The translations under genes and the position numbers were made by a program. The notes below the pieces were generated by a model that had not been told where the DNA came from, made no database searches, and worked only from the letters and a program-made list of their open reading frames with translations. Source: Achromobacter xylosoxidans (GTDB lineage: Bacteria > Pseudomonadota > Gammaproteobacteria > Burkholderiales > Burkholderiaceae_B). From it: DNA of 64,000 nt. Location: the NCBI RefSeq assembly GCF_002192695.1, contig NZ_MTLG01000122.1, positions 1 to 64,000 on the forward strand, read 5' to 3'. Of this stretch, positions 10,990 through 19,356 are shown piece after piece (the stretch's first letter is position 1; each line of letters starts with the position of its first letter).

Positions 10990-11778
10990 TTGCTGCGCAT
11001 CACGTCGATCAATCTCAACGGTATCCGGTCCGCCTTCCGCAAGGGCCTGCAACCCTGGATGGAAAAGCACTCCGCCGACGTGCTTTGCCTTCAGGAAATC
11101 AAGATATCCGACGAGGACCTGACCGACGACCTGCGCCACCCGCCCGGCTATACCGGCCACTTCCACCATGCCGTGAAGAAGGGATATAGCGGCGTGGGCA
11201 TCTATCTGCGCGACGCGGCCGAGCGCGTGAACGCCGGCCTGGAATGCGAGGAATTCGATCCAGAAGGCCGCATCATCCGCGCCGACTGGAAGAACCTGTC
11301 GGTCATCAGCGCCTACCTGCCCTCGGGCTCCAGCGGCGACGAGCGCCAGCAGGCCAAGTACCGCTTCCTGGACCGCTTCGGCCCCTGGATCGACGCCCTG
11401 ATGCACGAACACAAGACCACCGGCCGCGAGTTCATCATCTGCGGCGACTGGAACATCGCCCACAAGGAAATCGACCTGAAGAACTGGAAGGGCAACCTGA
11501 AGAATTCCGGCTTCCTGCCCGAAGAGCGCGCCTGGCTGACCGACGTGTTCGACAAGCGCGGCTTCGTCGACGTGTTCCGCACCATAGACGACCGCCCGGA
11601 CCAGTACACCTGGTGGAGCAACCGCGGCCAAGCCTGGGCCAAGAACGTGGGGTGGCGCATCGACTACCAGATCGCCACGCCGGGCATCGCCGCCCGCGCC
11701 CGCAATGTGGCCATCTACAAGGACGAGCGCTTCTCGGACCACGCTCCCCTGACGATCGACTACGACGCCACGCTCTGA
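10990..11778 (+). CDS. xth: Exodeoxyribonuclease III (AP endonuclease family)
   Basis: Mg-dependent exonuclease/AP endonuclease of base-excision repair. A TTG start at 10990 is chosen because AGGAG (10978-10982) lies seven bases upstream and the protein then opens with LRITSINLNGIRSA, the conserved start of the family; this gives 262 residues. Visible motifs are LCLQEIKISDED (metal-binding Glu), GDWNIAHKEIDL, TWWSNRGQAW and the terminal SDHAPLTIDYD catalytic His. Its last 19 bases overlap the 3' end of the convergent LysR gene. Confidence 0.95.
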   Translation: MLRITSINLNGIRSAFRKGLQPWMEKHSADVLCLQEIKISDEDLTDDLRHPPGYTGHFHHAVKKGYSGVGIYLRDAAERVNAGLECEEFDPEGRIIRADWKNLSVISAYLPSGSSGDERQQAKYRFLDRFGPWIDALMHEHKTTGREFIICGDWNIAHKEIDLKNWKGNLKNSGFLPEERAWLTDVFDKRGFVDVFRTIDDRPDQYTWWSNRGQAWAKNVGWRIDYQIATPGIAARARNVAIYKDERFSDHAPLTIDYDATL

Positions 11779-12683
11779 GCCGAATCCGCCGGACCGCCCG
11801 CCGCCTCCTGTAGCGACGCGGCGGCTTCCCGGCGCAACCAGTCCAGAAAGGCTTGCGCCCGCGGATCTTCCGAACAGGGCCGCGGCGACAGCAACACATA
11901 GGCCGAGCCGTCGCGGGCAAAGCCGCAAGGCGCCTCCAACCGGCGGTCGCGCAAGGCGTCGCACGCCATCAAGGCGGAACCTATCGCCACCCCCAGGCCT
12001 GCTGCGGCGGCCTGCAAGCTCAGATAGAAATGCTCGTAGGCCGGCCCGGACCGGCGCGGGGGCTTCACCCCTGCCGCCCGCGCCCAATGCCGCCATGCTT
12101 GCGGGCGCGTCGCACTGCTGAGCGCAGGCGCGCCGCCCCATTCACCCGCAGCCGGATCCGCGCCGACCAAGCCCGGCCGGCACACCGGCCCGGTCCATTC
12201 CTCGCACACCCGCTCGGCATGCAGGGCCCCGTCCCAATCGAAGTCGTTGCGACGCAGCGCCACGTCCACGCCCTGGGCGGCGAAATCCACCGGTCCGCCC
12301 GCCGCATACAGATGCACCTGCACGCCGGGGTGGCCGCGCTGGAAGTCCGGCAGCCGCGGGATCAGCCACATCATGGCGATGGTGGGCTCGCAGGACAGCA
12401 CCAGCGGCGCGTCCGCGACCGGCTGGCGCAGCTTGGCCAAGCCCGTTGCCAGCTGCTCGAACAGGGCGCGCGTCACCTCGAACAGCTGCCTGCCCGCATC
12501 GGTCAGGAAAACAGCCCGGTTGCGGCGTTCGAACAGCGCCAGGCCCAACGCGTCTTCGAGCAGCCGGATCTGCCGGCTGACGGCGCCATGCGTCACGTGC
12601 AGCTCTTCGGCCGCCTTGCCGAAGGCCTGATGACGGGCGGCGGCATCGAATACCCGCAGCGTGTTGAGCGGTGGCAGCTTCAT
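11760..12683 (-). CDS. LysR-family transcriptional regulator (GcvA-like)
   Basis: DNA-binding regulator of 307 residues. ATG 12683 gives MKLPPLNTLRVFDAAARHQ, the usual start of GcvA-type LysR proteins; the longer reading frame to 12980 runs antisense into the neighbour and is rejected. The winged HTH covers about 5-64 (AFGKAAEELHVTHGAVSRQIRLLE) and the effector-binding domain follows. Divergent from a LysE-family exporter across 105 bp, so it probably controls that gene. The 3' end overlaps the convergent xth gene by 19 bases. Confidence 0.9.
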   Translation of the reverse strand: MKLPPLNTLRVFDAAARHQAFGKAAEELHVTHGAVSRQIRLLEDALGLALFERRNRAVFLTDAGRQLFEVTRALFEQLATGLAKLRQPVADAPLVLSCEPTIAMMWLIPRLPDFQRGHPGVQVHLYAAGGPVDFAAQGVDVALRRNDFDWDGALHAERVCEEWTGPVCRPGLVGADPAAGEWGGAPALSSATRPQAWRHWARAAGVKPPRRSGPAYEHFYLSLQAAAAGLGVAIGSALMACDALRDRRLEAPCGFARDGSAYVLLSPRPCSEDPRAQAFLDWLRREAAASLQEAAGGPADSAQSVAS

Positions 12684-12788
12684 GGCAAAAGGTGATTTTT
12701 TCTCACGAATATCTGGCATTAGAAATCGTTTTTCCGGCGCGCGCCAGCACCCCACAATGCCGGCTCCGTTTAGCAACCCGCTGCCGCC

Positions 12789-13400
12789 ATGACCGAACTG
12801 ATCGCCGTCGCCCTCATCACCATACTTGCCGTCATCAGCCCAGGGCCTGACTTCGCCATGGTCACGCGCAACAGCTATCTGTTCGGCCGGCGCACCGGCC
12901 TGATCTGCGCGCTGGGCATCGCGCTGGGGGTGCAGGTGCACGTGTTCTATACGATGTTCGGCGTCAGCCTGCTGGCGCATTACGCGCAGCCCGTGTTGCA
13001 GGGCATCAAGCTGGCGGGCGCCTGCTATCTGGTCTACATGGGCTGGAAAACCTTCTTCAACCGCGCCCAGGTCAGCCGCGACCTGTCGGCCCGCCCGCCG
13101 ATCTCGGGCTGGCAGGCGCTATACAGCGGCTTTCTAACCAATGCCCTCAATCCCAAGACCACGCTGTTCGTGGTCAGCACCTATACCCAGGTCGTGTCGC
13201 CCGGCACGCCCCTGTCGTGGCAATTCGGCTATGGCCTGTTCATGTCGCTGGCGCACTGGATCTGGTTCGGCGTGGTGGCGTGGTCGGTGTCCTCGCCGTT
13301 CCTGAGAAGGCTGCTGCTGGACCATCAGCTTGCGGCCGACCGCGTGGTGGGAGCCGTCCTGATGGCCTTGGGCGCGGCGCTGGCCGCCGCGCAGCTGTAA
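12789..13400 (+). CDS. LysE/RhtB-family amino-acid exporter
   Basis: Inner-membrane exporter of the LysE superfamily, 203 residues with about six hydrophobic helices. The family's N-terminal pattern ITILAVISPGPDFAMVTRNS is clear, as is the NPKTTLF block (residues about 117-123) of the RhtB subgroup. It is divergent from a LysR regulator, the usual arrangement for inducible efflux. The substrate (homoserine, threonine, lysine or another metabolite) cannot be told from sequence. Confidence 0.88.
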   Translation: MTELIAVALITILAVISPGPDFAMVTRNSYLFGRRTGLICALGIALGVQVHVFYTMFGVSLLAHYAQPVLQGIKLAGACYLVYMGWKTFFNRAQVSRDLSARPPISGWQALYSGFLTNALNPKTTLFVVSTYTQVVSPGTPLSWQFGYGLFMSLAHWIWFGVVAWSVSSPFLRRLLLDHQLAADRVVGAVLMALGAALAAAQL

Positions 13401-13681
13401 AGCTGCCGCCGGAGATGATTTCGCTCAAACAAATAATGGGGACACATAAAGACGAATATCCCCTTCATGCCTACCGGAGTAGGCCCGAAACCGGCCTTCC
13501 TTCCCTCGCTGGACGCCGCAAAGGCCCAATGTTTCCCAATGGAAATAAATGGGGACATATTTATTTTCCCAGTGAATTCAAGCATTTCCACTAAAAGTCC
13601 AGTCGCAAAGGCATTCCTCCCTCGATCGCCCTTATTAGTATGTCCCCATTAAAATAAAAGAAAAAGTGCTTTGATATCAAG
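13401..13681. repeat. Gene-free stretch with three AATGGGGACA repeats
   Basis: Between the exporter and the gdhA promoter, AATGGGGACA occurs three times: 13435-13444 and 13547-13556 in direct orientation, and as its reverse complement at 13640-13649. The middle copy sits in a near-palindrome of A/T-rich arms (GGAAATAAAT ... ATTTATTTTCC) around GGGGACAT. The A+T content of 13535-13680 is far above the surroundings. Repeats of this general form flank REP-associated (Y1) transposases and their miniature derivatives in other bacteria; that link is from memory and unproven here. No ORF in the stretch looks real. Confidence 0.55.
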
Positions 13682-13703
13682 GTGATGGCACTATTTTTCG
13701 GCT

Positions 13704-13733
13704 TTGCGCAGGGCAACATTTTGCCCCTACAAT
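13704..13733 (+). promoter_or_regulatory. Probable sigma-70 promoter of gdhA
   Basis: A -35-like TTGCGC (13704-13709) and a -10-like TACAAT (13728-13733) are separated by 18 bases, which puts the transcription start near 13740 and gives a leader of about 90 bases before gdhA. Confidence 0.55.
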
Positions 13734-13737
13734 CCCC

Positions 13738-13764
13738 GCACCATACCGGTGCAGCCATGCACCA
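13738..13764. promoter_or_regulatory. NtrC-like dyad overlapping the gdhA transcription start
   Basis: GCACC-ATACC-GGTGC (13738-13752) is a perfect 5-bp dyad with a 5-base spacer, the form of enterobacterial NtrC sites; a half-site TGCACCA follows at 13758-13764. It covers the predicted start point of gdhA, where bound protein would block transcription. A dyad of the same type precedes the Anbu operon (56835-56851). Confidence 0.5.
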
Positions 13765-13828
13765 AAAAGAATTTTCGCGCCCCAATCCGGCGCAGTCCGC
13801 ACCTATTCGAAGCACCCCCAAGGAGATC

Positions 13829-15175
<1,347 letters not shown>

Positions 15176-15245
15176 CCCCCCCCCCCCCGAAAGCGCTGCG
15201 CGCTTTCCCCCCCAGGGGGGCGCCGCTGCGGACCGGCAGAGCCCG
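15176..15245. repeat. 13-C tract and compound GC-rich stem-loop element
   Basis: Directly after the gdhA stop come 13 consecutive C (15176-15188), a perfect 8-bp hairpin GAAAGCGC-TGC-GCGCTTTC (15189-15207), then CCCCCC-A-GGGGGG (15208-15220) and a GC-rich tail. The arrangement resembles intergenic repeats scattered in Achromobacter and Bordetella genomes (recalled, not tested). It probably also ends or stabilises the gdhA transcript. Confidence 0.6.
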
Positions 15246-15266
15246 GCTCCGCGCGGCCCCGATTGG

Positions 15267-15297
15267 GGCAGACCGGCCTAATGCGAGCGGGTCTGCC
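15267..15297 (+). terminator. Possible terminator hairpin downstream of gdhA
   Basis: Arms GGCAGACC (15267-15274) and GGTCTGCC (15290-15297) form an 8-bp stem followed by the T-rich TCTTCTTGTCT. A second hairpin, AGCCGGCC-CCTG-GGCCGGCT (15347-15366), follows before the convergent copper-chaperone gene. The remaining bases up to 15420 hold no gene. Confidence 0.55.
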
Positions 15298-15420
15298 TCT
15301 TCTTGTCTGATTGGACGGACCTGCCGCGATGGCGGGGATCTACCTGAGCCGGCCCCTGGGCCGGCTTAGTCTTTCATGCGACGACAACCCGCGCCGTCAG
15401 GCGCGGGCAGCGCGTAGCGC

Positions 15421-15921
15421 TTAATGCTTCATCGCGCCGTGGTTCATGCTGCCGTGGTCCATGCCGGGGTTGTGCGAGGCCGGCTTGACCTTGAATTGCA
15501 CGGCGACTTCGCCGGCTTTTTCGAACTTCAGCGTGGCCGGGACCGTGCCGCCTTCGGCGAACGGGGTCTTCAGCTTGATGAACATGACGTGGTAGCCGCC
15601 CGGGCTGAGCTTGACCTCGGTGTCGGCCGGCAGCGCGATGCCGCCTTCCACCTGGCGCATCTTCGAGACGCCGTTTTCGGTCTGGACCGTATGCAGCTCG
15701 ACGCGTTCCGCCGCGTCGGACGACACCGACAGCAGGCGGTCGGCGGCCTTGGCGTCGTTGTCGATGTCCATATACCCCGCGCCATTGGACTGGCCGGGCG
15801 CGGATGCGCGCACCCAGAGGTCGTCGACCTCGATCTGGCCAACCTTGTAGTCCTTCGCCCAGGCCGAGCCGGCCGTGCACAGGCCCAGGACGGCGACGAC
15901 AGCGAACTTGCGGATGTTCAT
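15421..15921 (-). CDS. PCu(A)C-family periplasmic copper chaperone
   Basis: Periplasmic Cu(I) chaperone of the DUF461/PCu(A)C family, used elsewhere to load the CuA or CuB centre of cytochrome oxidases. The 166-residue protein has a signal peptide (1-22, ending SAWA), then the cupredoxin-like domain with the copper ligands H77, M88, H111 and M113 in LHTVQTENGVSKM and GGYHVMF. A His/Met-rich tail (HNPGMDHGSMNHGAMKH, about 150-166) adds possible copper sites. It lies 19 bases after the ArgP-type gene on the same strand; no Sco, oxidase or copper pump gene is nearby. Confidence 0.9.
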   Translation of the reverse strand: MNIRKFAVVAVLGLCTAGSAWAKDYKVGQIEVDDLWVRASAPGQSNGAGYMDIDNDAKAADRLLSVSSDAAERVELHTVQTENGVSKMRQVEGGIALPADTEVKLSPGGYHVMFIKLKTPFAEGGTVPATLKFEKAGEVAVQFKVKPASHNPGMDHGSMNHGAMKH

Positions 15922-15940
15922 GGGTTGTTCTCCTAGGGGG

Positions 15941-16840
15941 TTAACGCCGCCTGACCAGGCTGCGGGCAGCTGACAGGACCGAATCCGTCAGGGCTTCCAT
16001 CGCTTCGGAGTTTACCCGCCAATGCTGCCAATACAGCGGCACATCCTCCCAGGCACGGCCCCGAAGCAGCATCAACTGACCTGCATCAAGGTGTTCCTGC
16101 ACCAGCGGCAAGGGATTCATGGTCCAGCCCAGCCCGCCCAGCGTGGCCTGCACAAATGCGCGGGTGGACGGCACCCACCACACCGGCGGCTGCCAGGGCG
16201 CGGGATCGGCGATCTTGTGCGCGAAGCGCGCCTGCAGCGCGTCCTTGCGGTTGAACACCAGCACTGGCGCCTGCGCCAGCGTCTGGGCGTTGACGCCCTG
16301 CGAGAAGTAGCGCTTGTGGAATTCCGGCGTGCAGGTGGCCACGTAGCGCATGCTGCCCAGCGCATGGATGCGGCAGCCCTGGACCGGCTCGGCCAGGGCA
16401 GTCACCGCGCCCAGCACCGAGCCGTTGCGCAGCAGCGCGGCGGTGTGGTCCTGATCCTCGGACTGCATGTCCAGTGTGGCCCGGGTGCGGGCCGAAAACT
16501 GCACCGCCGCGTCGACGAACCAGGTCTCCAGGCTGTCGTGATTGACCGCAACCGGGATGCTGGCATACGGCACATCGTCATCCGCCACGCCCAGGCGGTC
16601 GAGCGCATCATGCTCCAGCAGCGCTGTCTGCTCGGCCAGCCGCACCAGCACCTGGCCATCCGCCGTGGCCACCGCCGGCACGGTGCGCTGGACCAGCAGA
16701 CGGCCCATGCGGTCCTCCAGCGCCTTGATCCGCTGCGACACCGCGGATGGCGTGACGCTCAGCGACAGCGCCGCCCGCTCGAAACTACCTTCCCGCACCA
16801 CCGCGGCCAGGGCCCGCAGGTTGCCGTGATCGATTTTCAT
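15941..16840 (-). CDS. argP: LysR-family regulator ArgP/LysG type
   Basis: Regulator of 299 residues with an N-terminal winged HTH (GSFERAALSLSVTPSAVSQRIKALE, about 18-42) and a C-terminal effector domain. The opening and the gene arrangement, divergent from a LysE/ArgO exporter across about 150 bp, match the ArgP-ArgO (LysG-LysE) pair in which basic amino acids control export. The effector (arginine, lysine or both) is inferred only. The copper chaperone gene follows on the same strand. Confidence 0.9.
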   Translation of the reverse strand: MKIDHGNLRALAAVVREGSFERAALSLSVTPSAVSQRIKALEDRMGRLLVQRTVPAVATADGQVLVRLAEQTALLEHDALDRLGVADDDVPYASIPVAVNHDSLETWFVDAAVQFSARTRATLDMQSEDQDHTAALLRNGSVLGAVTALAEPVQGCRIHALGSMRYVATCTPEFHKRYFSQGVNAQTLAQAPVLVFNRKDALQARFAHKIADPAPWQPPVWWVPSTRAFVQATLGGLGWTMNPLPLVQEHLDAGQLMLLRGRAWEDVPLYWQHWRVNSEAMEALTDSVLSAARSLVRRR

Positions 16841-16987
16841 GAGATTAGTTTTACTTAAGATAGTGAAGGAAAATTAGCTTTATTTCATCACCACCGCAAG
16901 CGAAAATGCCTCTGTCACCGGAGCGCCGAGCGCGCCCGGCGTTGTCATCCAAGCGCCGCCACAGGCGCAGCAGCACAGGTGCAGGTC

Positions 16988-17620
16988 ATGTTCTCCACGT
17001 TGTCATCCCCCCTCTTCTTCACTGCCTGGGCCAGCGGCACGGCCACCGGGCTGGGCCTGTTCGCGGTCGTCGGCGCGCAAAGCGCGTTCATCCTGCGCCA
17101 GGGGCTGATGCGCGCGCACCTCTTGAGCGTGGTCGCCATCTGCGCGCTGATCGACGCCATCTTCATCTTCGCCAGCGTTTCCGGCCTGCAGGCCCTCACC
17201 GCCTGGTTTCCCTGGCTGACGACCGCCGTGCTGTGGTTCGGCGTGGCCTTCCTGTCCTGGTACGCGCTGCAGTCGGCGCGCCGCGCCTGGACCGCCAGCG
17301 GCGGCCTGGCCGCCGCCCGCGAGGTGGTGCCGTCGCGTCGAGCCGCCATGCTGGGCGCGCTGGGCTTTTCGTTGCTGAATCCGCACTTCTGGCTGGACAT
17401 GGTGGTGGTCGGCTCGCTGGCGCACGGCTTCGAAGAAGCACGCATGGCGTTCGCCGCCGGCGCCTTCACCGCCAGCCTGCTGTGGCTGGCCGTGCTTGGC
17501 ATCGGCTCGCGCCTGTTCGCCCCGTTCTTCGCCAGCGCGTCGGCCTGGCGCGTGCTGGACGGCCTCATCGCGGTGGTCATGGCCGCGCTGGCGGTCAGCC
17601 TGGCGCTGAAGGGCGTATAA
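16988..17620 (+). CDS. argO: LysE/ArgO-type basic amino-acid exporter
   Basis: Inner-membrane exporter that relieves excess arginine or lysine. ATG 16988 gives 210 residues; a GTG three codons earlier is possible. The N-terminal block GTATGLGLFAVVGAQSAFILRQGL matches the LysE/ArgO branch rather than the RhtB branch seen at 12789, and LLNPHFWLDMVVVGS (about residues 128-142) is the second family motif. About six membrane helices. Divergent from argP, which is expected to activate it. A terminator hairpin follows. Confidence 0.9.
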   Translation: MFSTLSSPLFFTAWASGTATGLGLFAVVGAQSAFILRQGLMRAHLLSVVAICALIDAIFIFASVSGLQALTAWFPWLTTAVLWFGVAFLSWYALQSARRAWTASGGLAAAREVVPSRRAAMLGALGFSLLNPHFWLDMVVVGSLAHGFEEARMAFAAGAFTASLLWLAVLGIGSRLFAPFFASASAWRVLDGLIAVVMAALAVSLALKGV

Positions 17621-17656
17621 GGGCACTTAGGCTACGCATCCAGCAGTTCCCCCGAT

Positions 17657-17690
17657 CGGCCGCCCGGACCTCCCGGCGGCCGGTTTTCTT
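17657..17690 (+). terminator. Intrinsic terminator after argO
   Basis: Arms CGGCCGCC (17657-17664) and GGCGGCCG (17675-17682) form a GC-rich stem followed by GTTTTCTT. Confidence 0.7.
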
Positions 17691-17719
17691 GCGATCCCAG
17701 CCGCGTCCGGAGTCCCATC

Positions 17720-18031
17720 ATGTACAGCTCCACCTTCATCTTCGCCACCAAGCAATTCGACGATGATTTCCACCGCCTGGACCAGGCCATCGCCGCCGCC
17801 GCCCGCGCCATTCCTGGCTATCTGGGCGAAGAGAGCTGGGCAGACGCCGCGCGCGGCCTGACCTCCAACGTCTACTACTGGGAATCGCTCGATGCCCTGG
17901 AGCAACTGATCCGGCACCCGGCCCACCAGCAGGCCAAGGCCGCGCAATCGCGCTGGCTGGACGGCTATCGCGTGGAGATCTCCCAGGTGCTCAGGCGCTA
18001 CGGCGAGGGGCTGGCGCCGCCGTCCTTATAA
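17720..18031 (+). CDS. Antibiotic-biosynthesis monooxygenase-like (ABM fold) protein
   Basis: Small cytoplasmic protein of 103 residues with the dimeric alpha/beta-barrel look of the ABM superfamily: an N-terminal strand (YSSTFIFAT), the IPGYLGEESW turn typical of these proteins at about 35-44, and YYWESLDALEQLIRHPAHQQAK, the conserved strand-helix that closes the barrel. Such proteins range from monooxygenases to haem-degrading and stress proteins, so the reaction is unknown. It stands alone between argO and a LysR gene. Confidence 0.75.
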   Translation: MYSSTFIFATKQFDDDFHRLDQAIAAAARAIPGYLGEESWADAARGLTSNVYYWESLDALEQLIRHPAHQQAKAAQSRWLDGYRVEISQVLRRYGEGLAPPSL

Positions 18032-18083
18032 TCAGCCGGTTGCCATTCTTTCGTCGGGCGCAACACCGGCCCGCCAGACGATC

Positions 18084-19025
18084 ATGCGCAGTCCCTCACC
18101 CTCCAAAGATGTGCGCCTGCCGCCTCTGGCCGCCATCCAGGCCTTCGAAGCAGCCGCCCGCCTCGGTTCCTTCGAGCGCGCCAGCGAAGAACTCTTCGTC
18201 ACCGCCAGTGCCATCGGCAAACGCATTGCCGCGCTGGAAGCCCTGCTGGACGTCACCCTCTTCATCCGCAGCAGCCGCGGCGCCACGCTGAGTTCGGCCG
18301 GGCGCGAATACCTGGACCAGGTCCGCACCGCGCTGGACCTGCTGTCGGACGCCTCCCTGCACAAGCGCGGCGAACCCAAGCTCGAGCCGCTGCGCGTCGT
18401 CTCCACCCCCACGTTCGCCCGCCAGGTGCTGATCCCGGCCCTGCCCGGCTTCACCGCCGCGCATCCCGAGGTGGAGCTGGAAATCATGCTGTCCATCCCC
18501 TACCTGGACATCATGCCGCCGAATGCGGACGTCTGGGTGCGCTTCGGCAGCGGCAAATACCCCGGCTTGAACGCGCGCCAGCTGACCGCGGATCCGGTGT
18601 TCGCGGTCTGCGCACCGGGCTACCGCGACCAGCACGGCCCCTTCGAGCGGCCCGCAGACCTGGCCCGGGCGCAGCTGCTGCGCTGTCCCATGGAGCCGTG
18701 GCGCCCCTGGCTCGCCGCCGCGGGGCTGGACTGGCCCGAGCCCGCGCGCGGCGTCTGGCTGGTGGACCTGGGCATCATGCTGGCCGCCGCGCGCGCCGGC
18801 CAGGGCCTTGCGCTCACGCGGCGCGCGCTGGCCGCCGAATGGCTGGACGAGGGCAAGCTGGTGCGCGTCCTGGACATCGAGATTCCCGGCGAAGCCCAGT
18901 ATTACCTGTGCACCGAAACCTCGCGTCCGCCGAGCAAGGCGGTCCAAGCGTTTTCCCTATGGCTGGAAGACGTGTGCAAACAGGTCTCCCAATGGCCACG
19001 CGGCCTGCAAGCCGGTCAGGAATAA
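18084..19025 (+). CDS. LysR-family transcriptional regulator (GcvA-like)
   Basis: Regulator of 313 residues. The HTH runs about 12-70 (RLPPLAAIQAFEAAARLGS, then ERASEELFVTASAIGKRIAALE), with the GcvA-type effector domain after it. Unusually for the family, it is not divergent from a recognisable target: the gene downstream in the same direction is the branched-chain binding protein gene 331 bp away, and upstream is the ABM-like gene. Target and effector are unknown. Confidence 0.88.
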   Translation: MRSPSPSKDVRLPPLAAIQAFEAAARLGSFERASEELFVTASAIGKRIAALEALLDVTLFIRSSRGATLSSAGREYLDQVRTALDLLSDASLHKRGEPKLEPLRVVSTPTFARQVLIPALPGFTAAHPEVELEIMLSIPYLDIMPPNADVWVRFGSGKYPGLNARQLTADPVFAVCAPGYRDQHGPFERPADLARAQLLRCPMEPWRPWLAAAGLDWPEPARGVWLVDLGIMLAAARAGQGLALTRRALAAEWLDEGKLVRVLDIEIPGEAQYYLCTETSRPPSKAVQAFSLWLEDVCKQVSQWPRGLQAGQE

Positions 19026-19356
19026 ATTTCCAGGCCGGGGCGGAATGAAATTCCGCGCAACCCGCCGCCGCGCTGGCTAGGATGCGGCCAATGCAACATC
19101 CCGCCCATGCCCGCCAAGGCACGCAGCCTCCCTTCCCCTTCCCTACCCCAGGCTGCGCCGCAGCGCATGACAGGAATCCTCGTACGTCCGTACTAGGTAT
19201 TTACGCGGAAAAACCCCGCCGGGTCAGTTTCGCGTAAGTGATTAGGCAGACAGTCACGACACGCCACACAGGAGAGCGCCGCAGCAACTGATTTCCGCCG
19301 CCTGGCGCCGGCACACGGTTTTCCACGCAGTCCTACCAATTACAACGGAGACATCC
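19026..19356. promoter_or_regulatory. Upstream region of the first Liv operon with two dyads
   Basis: No gene is seen in these 331 bases. Two dyads lie close together: GTACG-TC-CGTAC (19182-19193), and TTACGCG (19201-19207) paired with CGCGTAA (19231-19237) across a C-rich spacer, flanked internally by AAA and TTT. They could be operators or a leader structure for the transporter operon; no regulator can be named from the sequence. A Shine-Dalgarno-like ACGGAG precedes the ATG at 19357. Confidence 0.5.

Noticed and set aside
12684-12980. N-terminal extension of the LysR protein to 406 residues
   Set aside because: The added stretch has no LysR homology and would run antisense over the lysE gene; ATG 12683 starts the family N-terminus.
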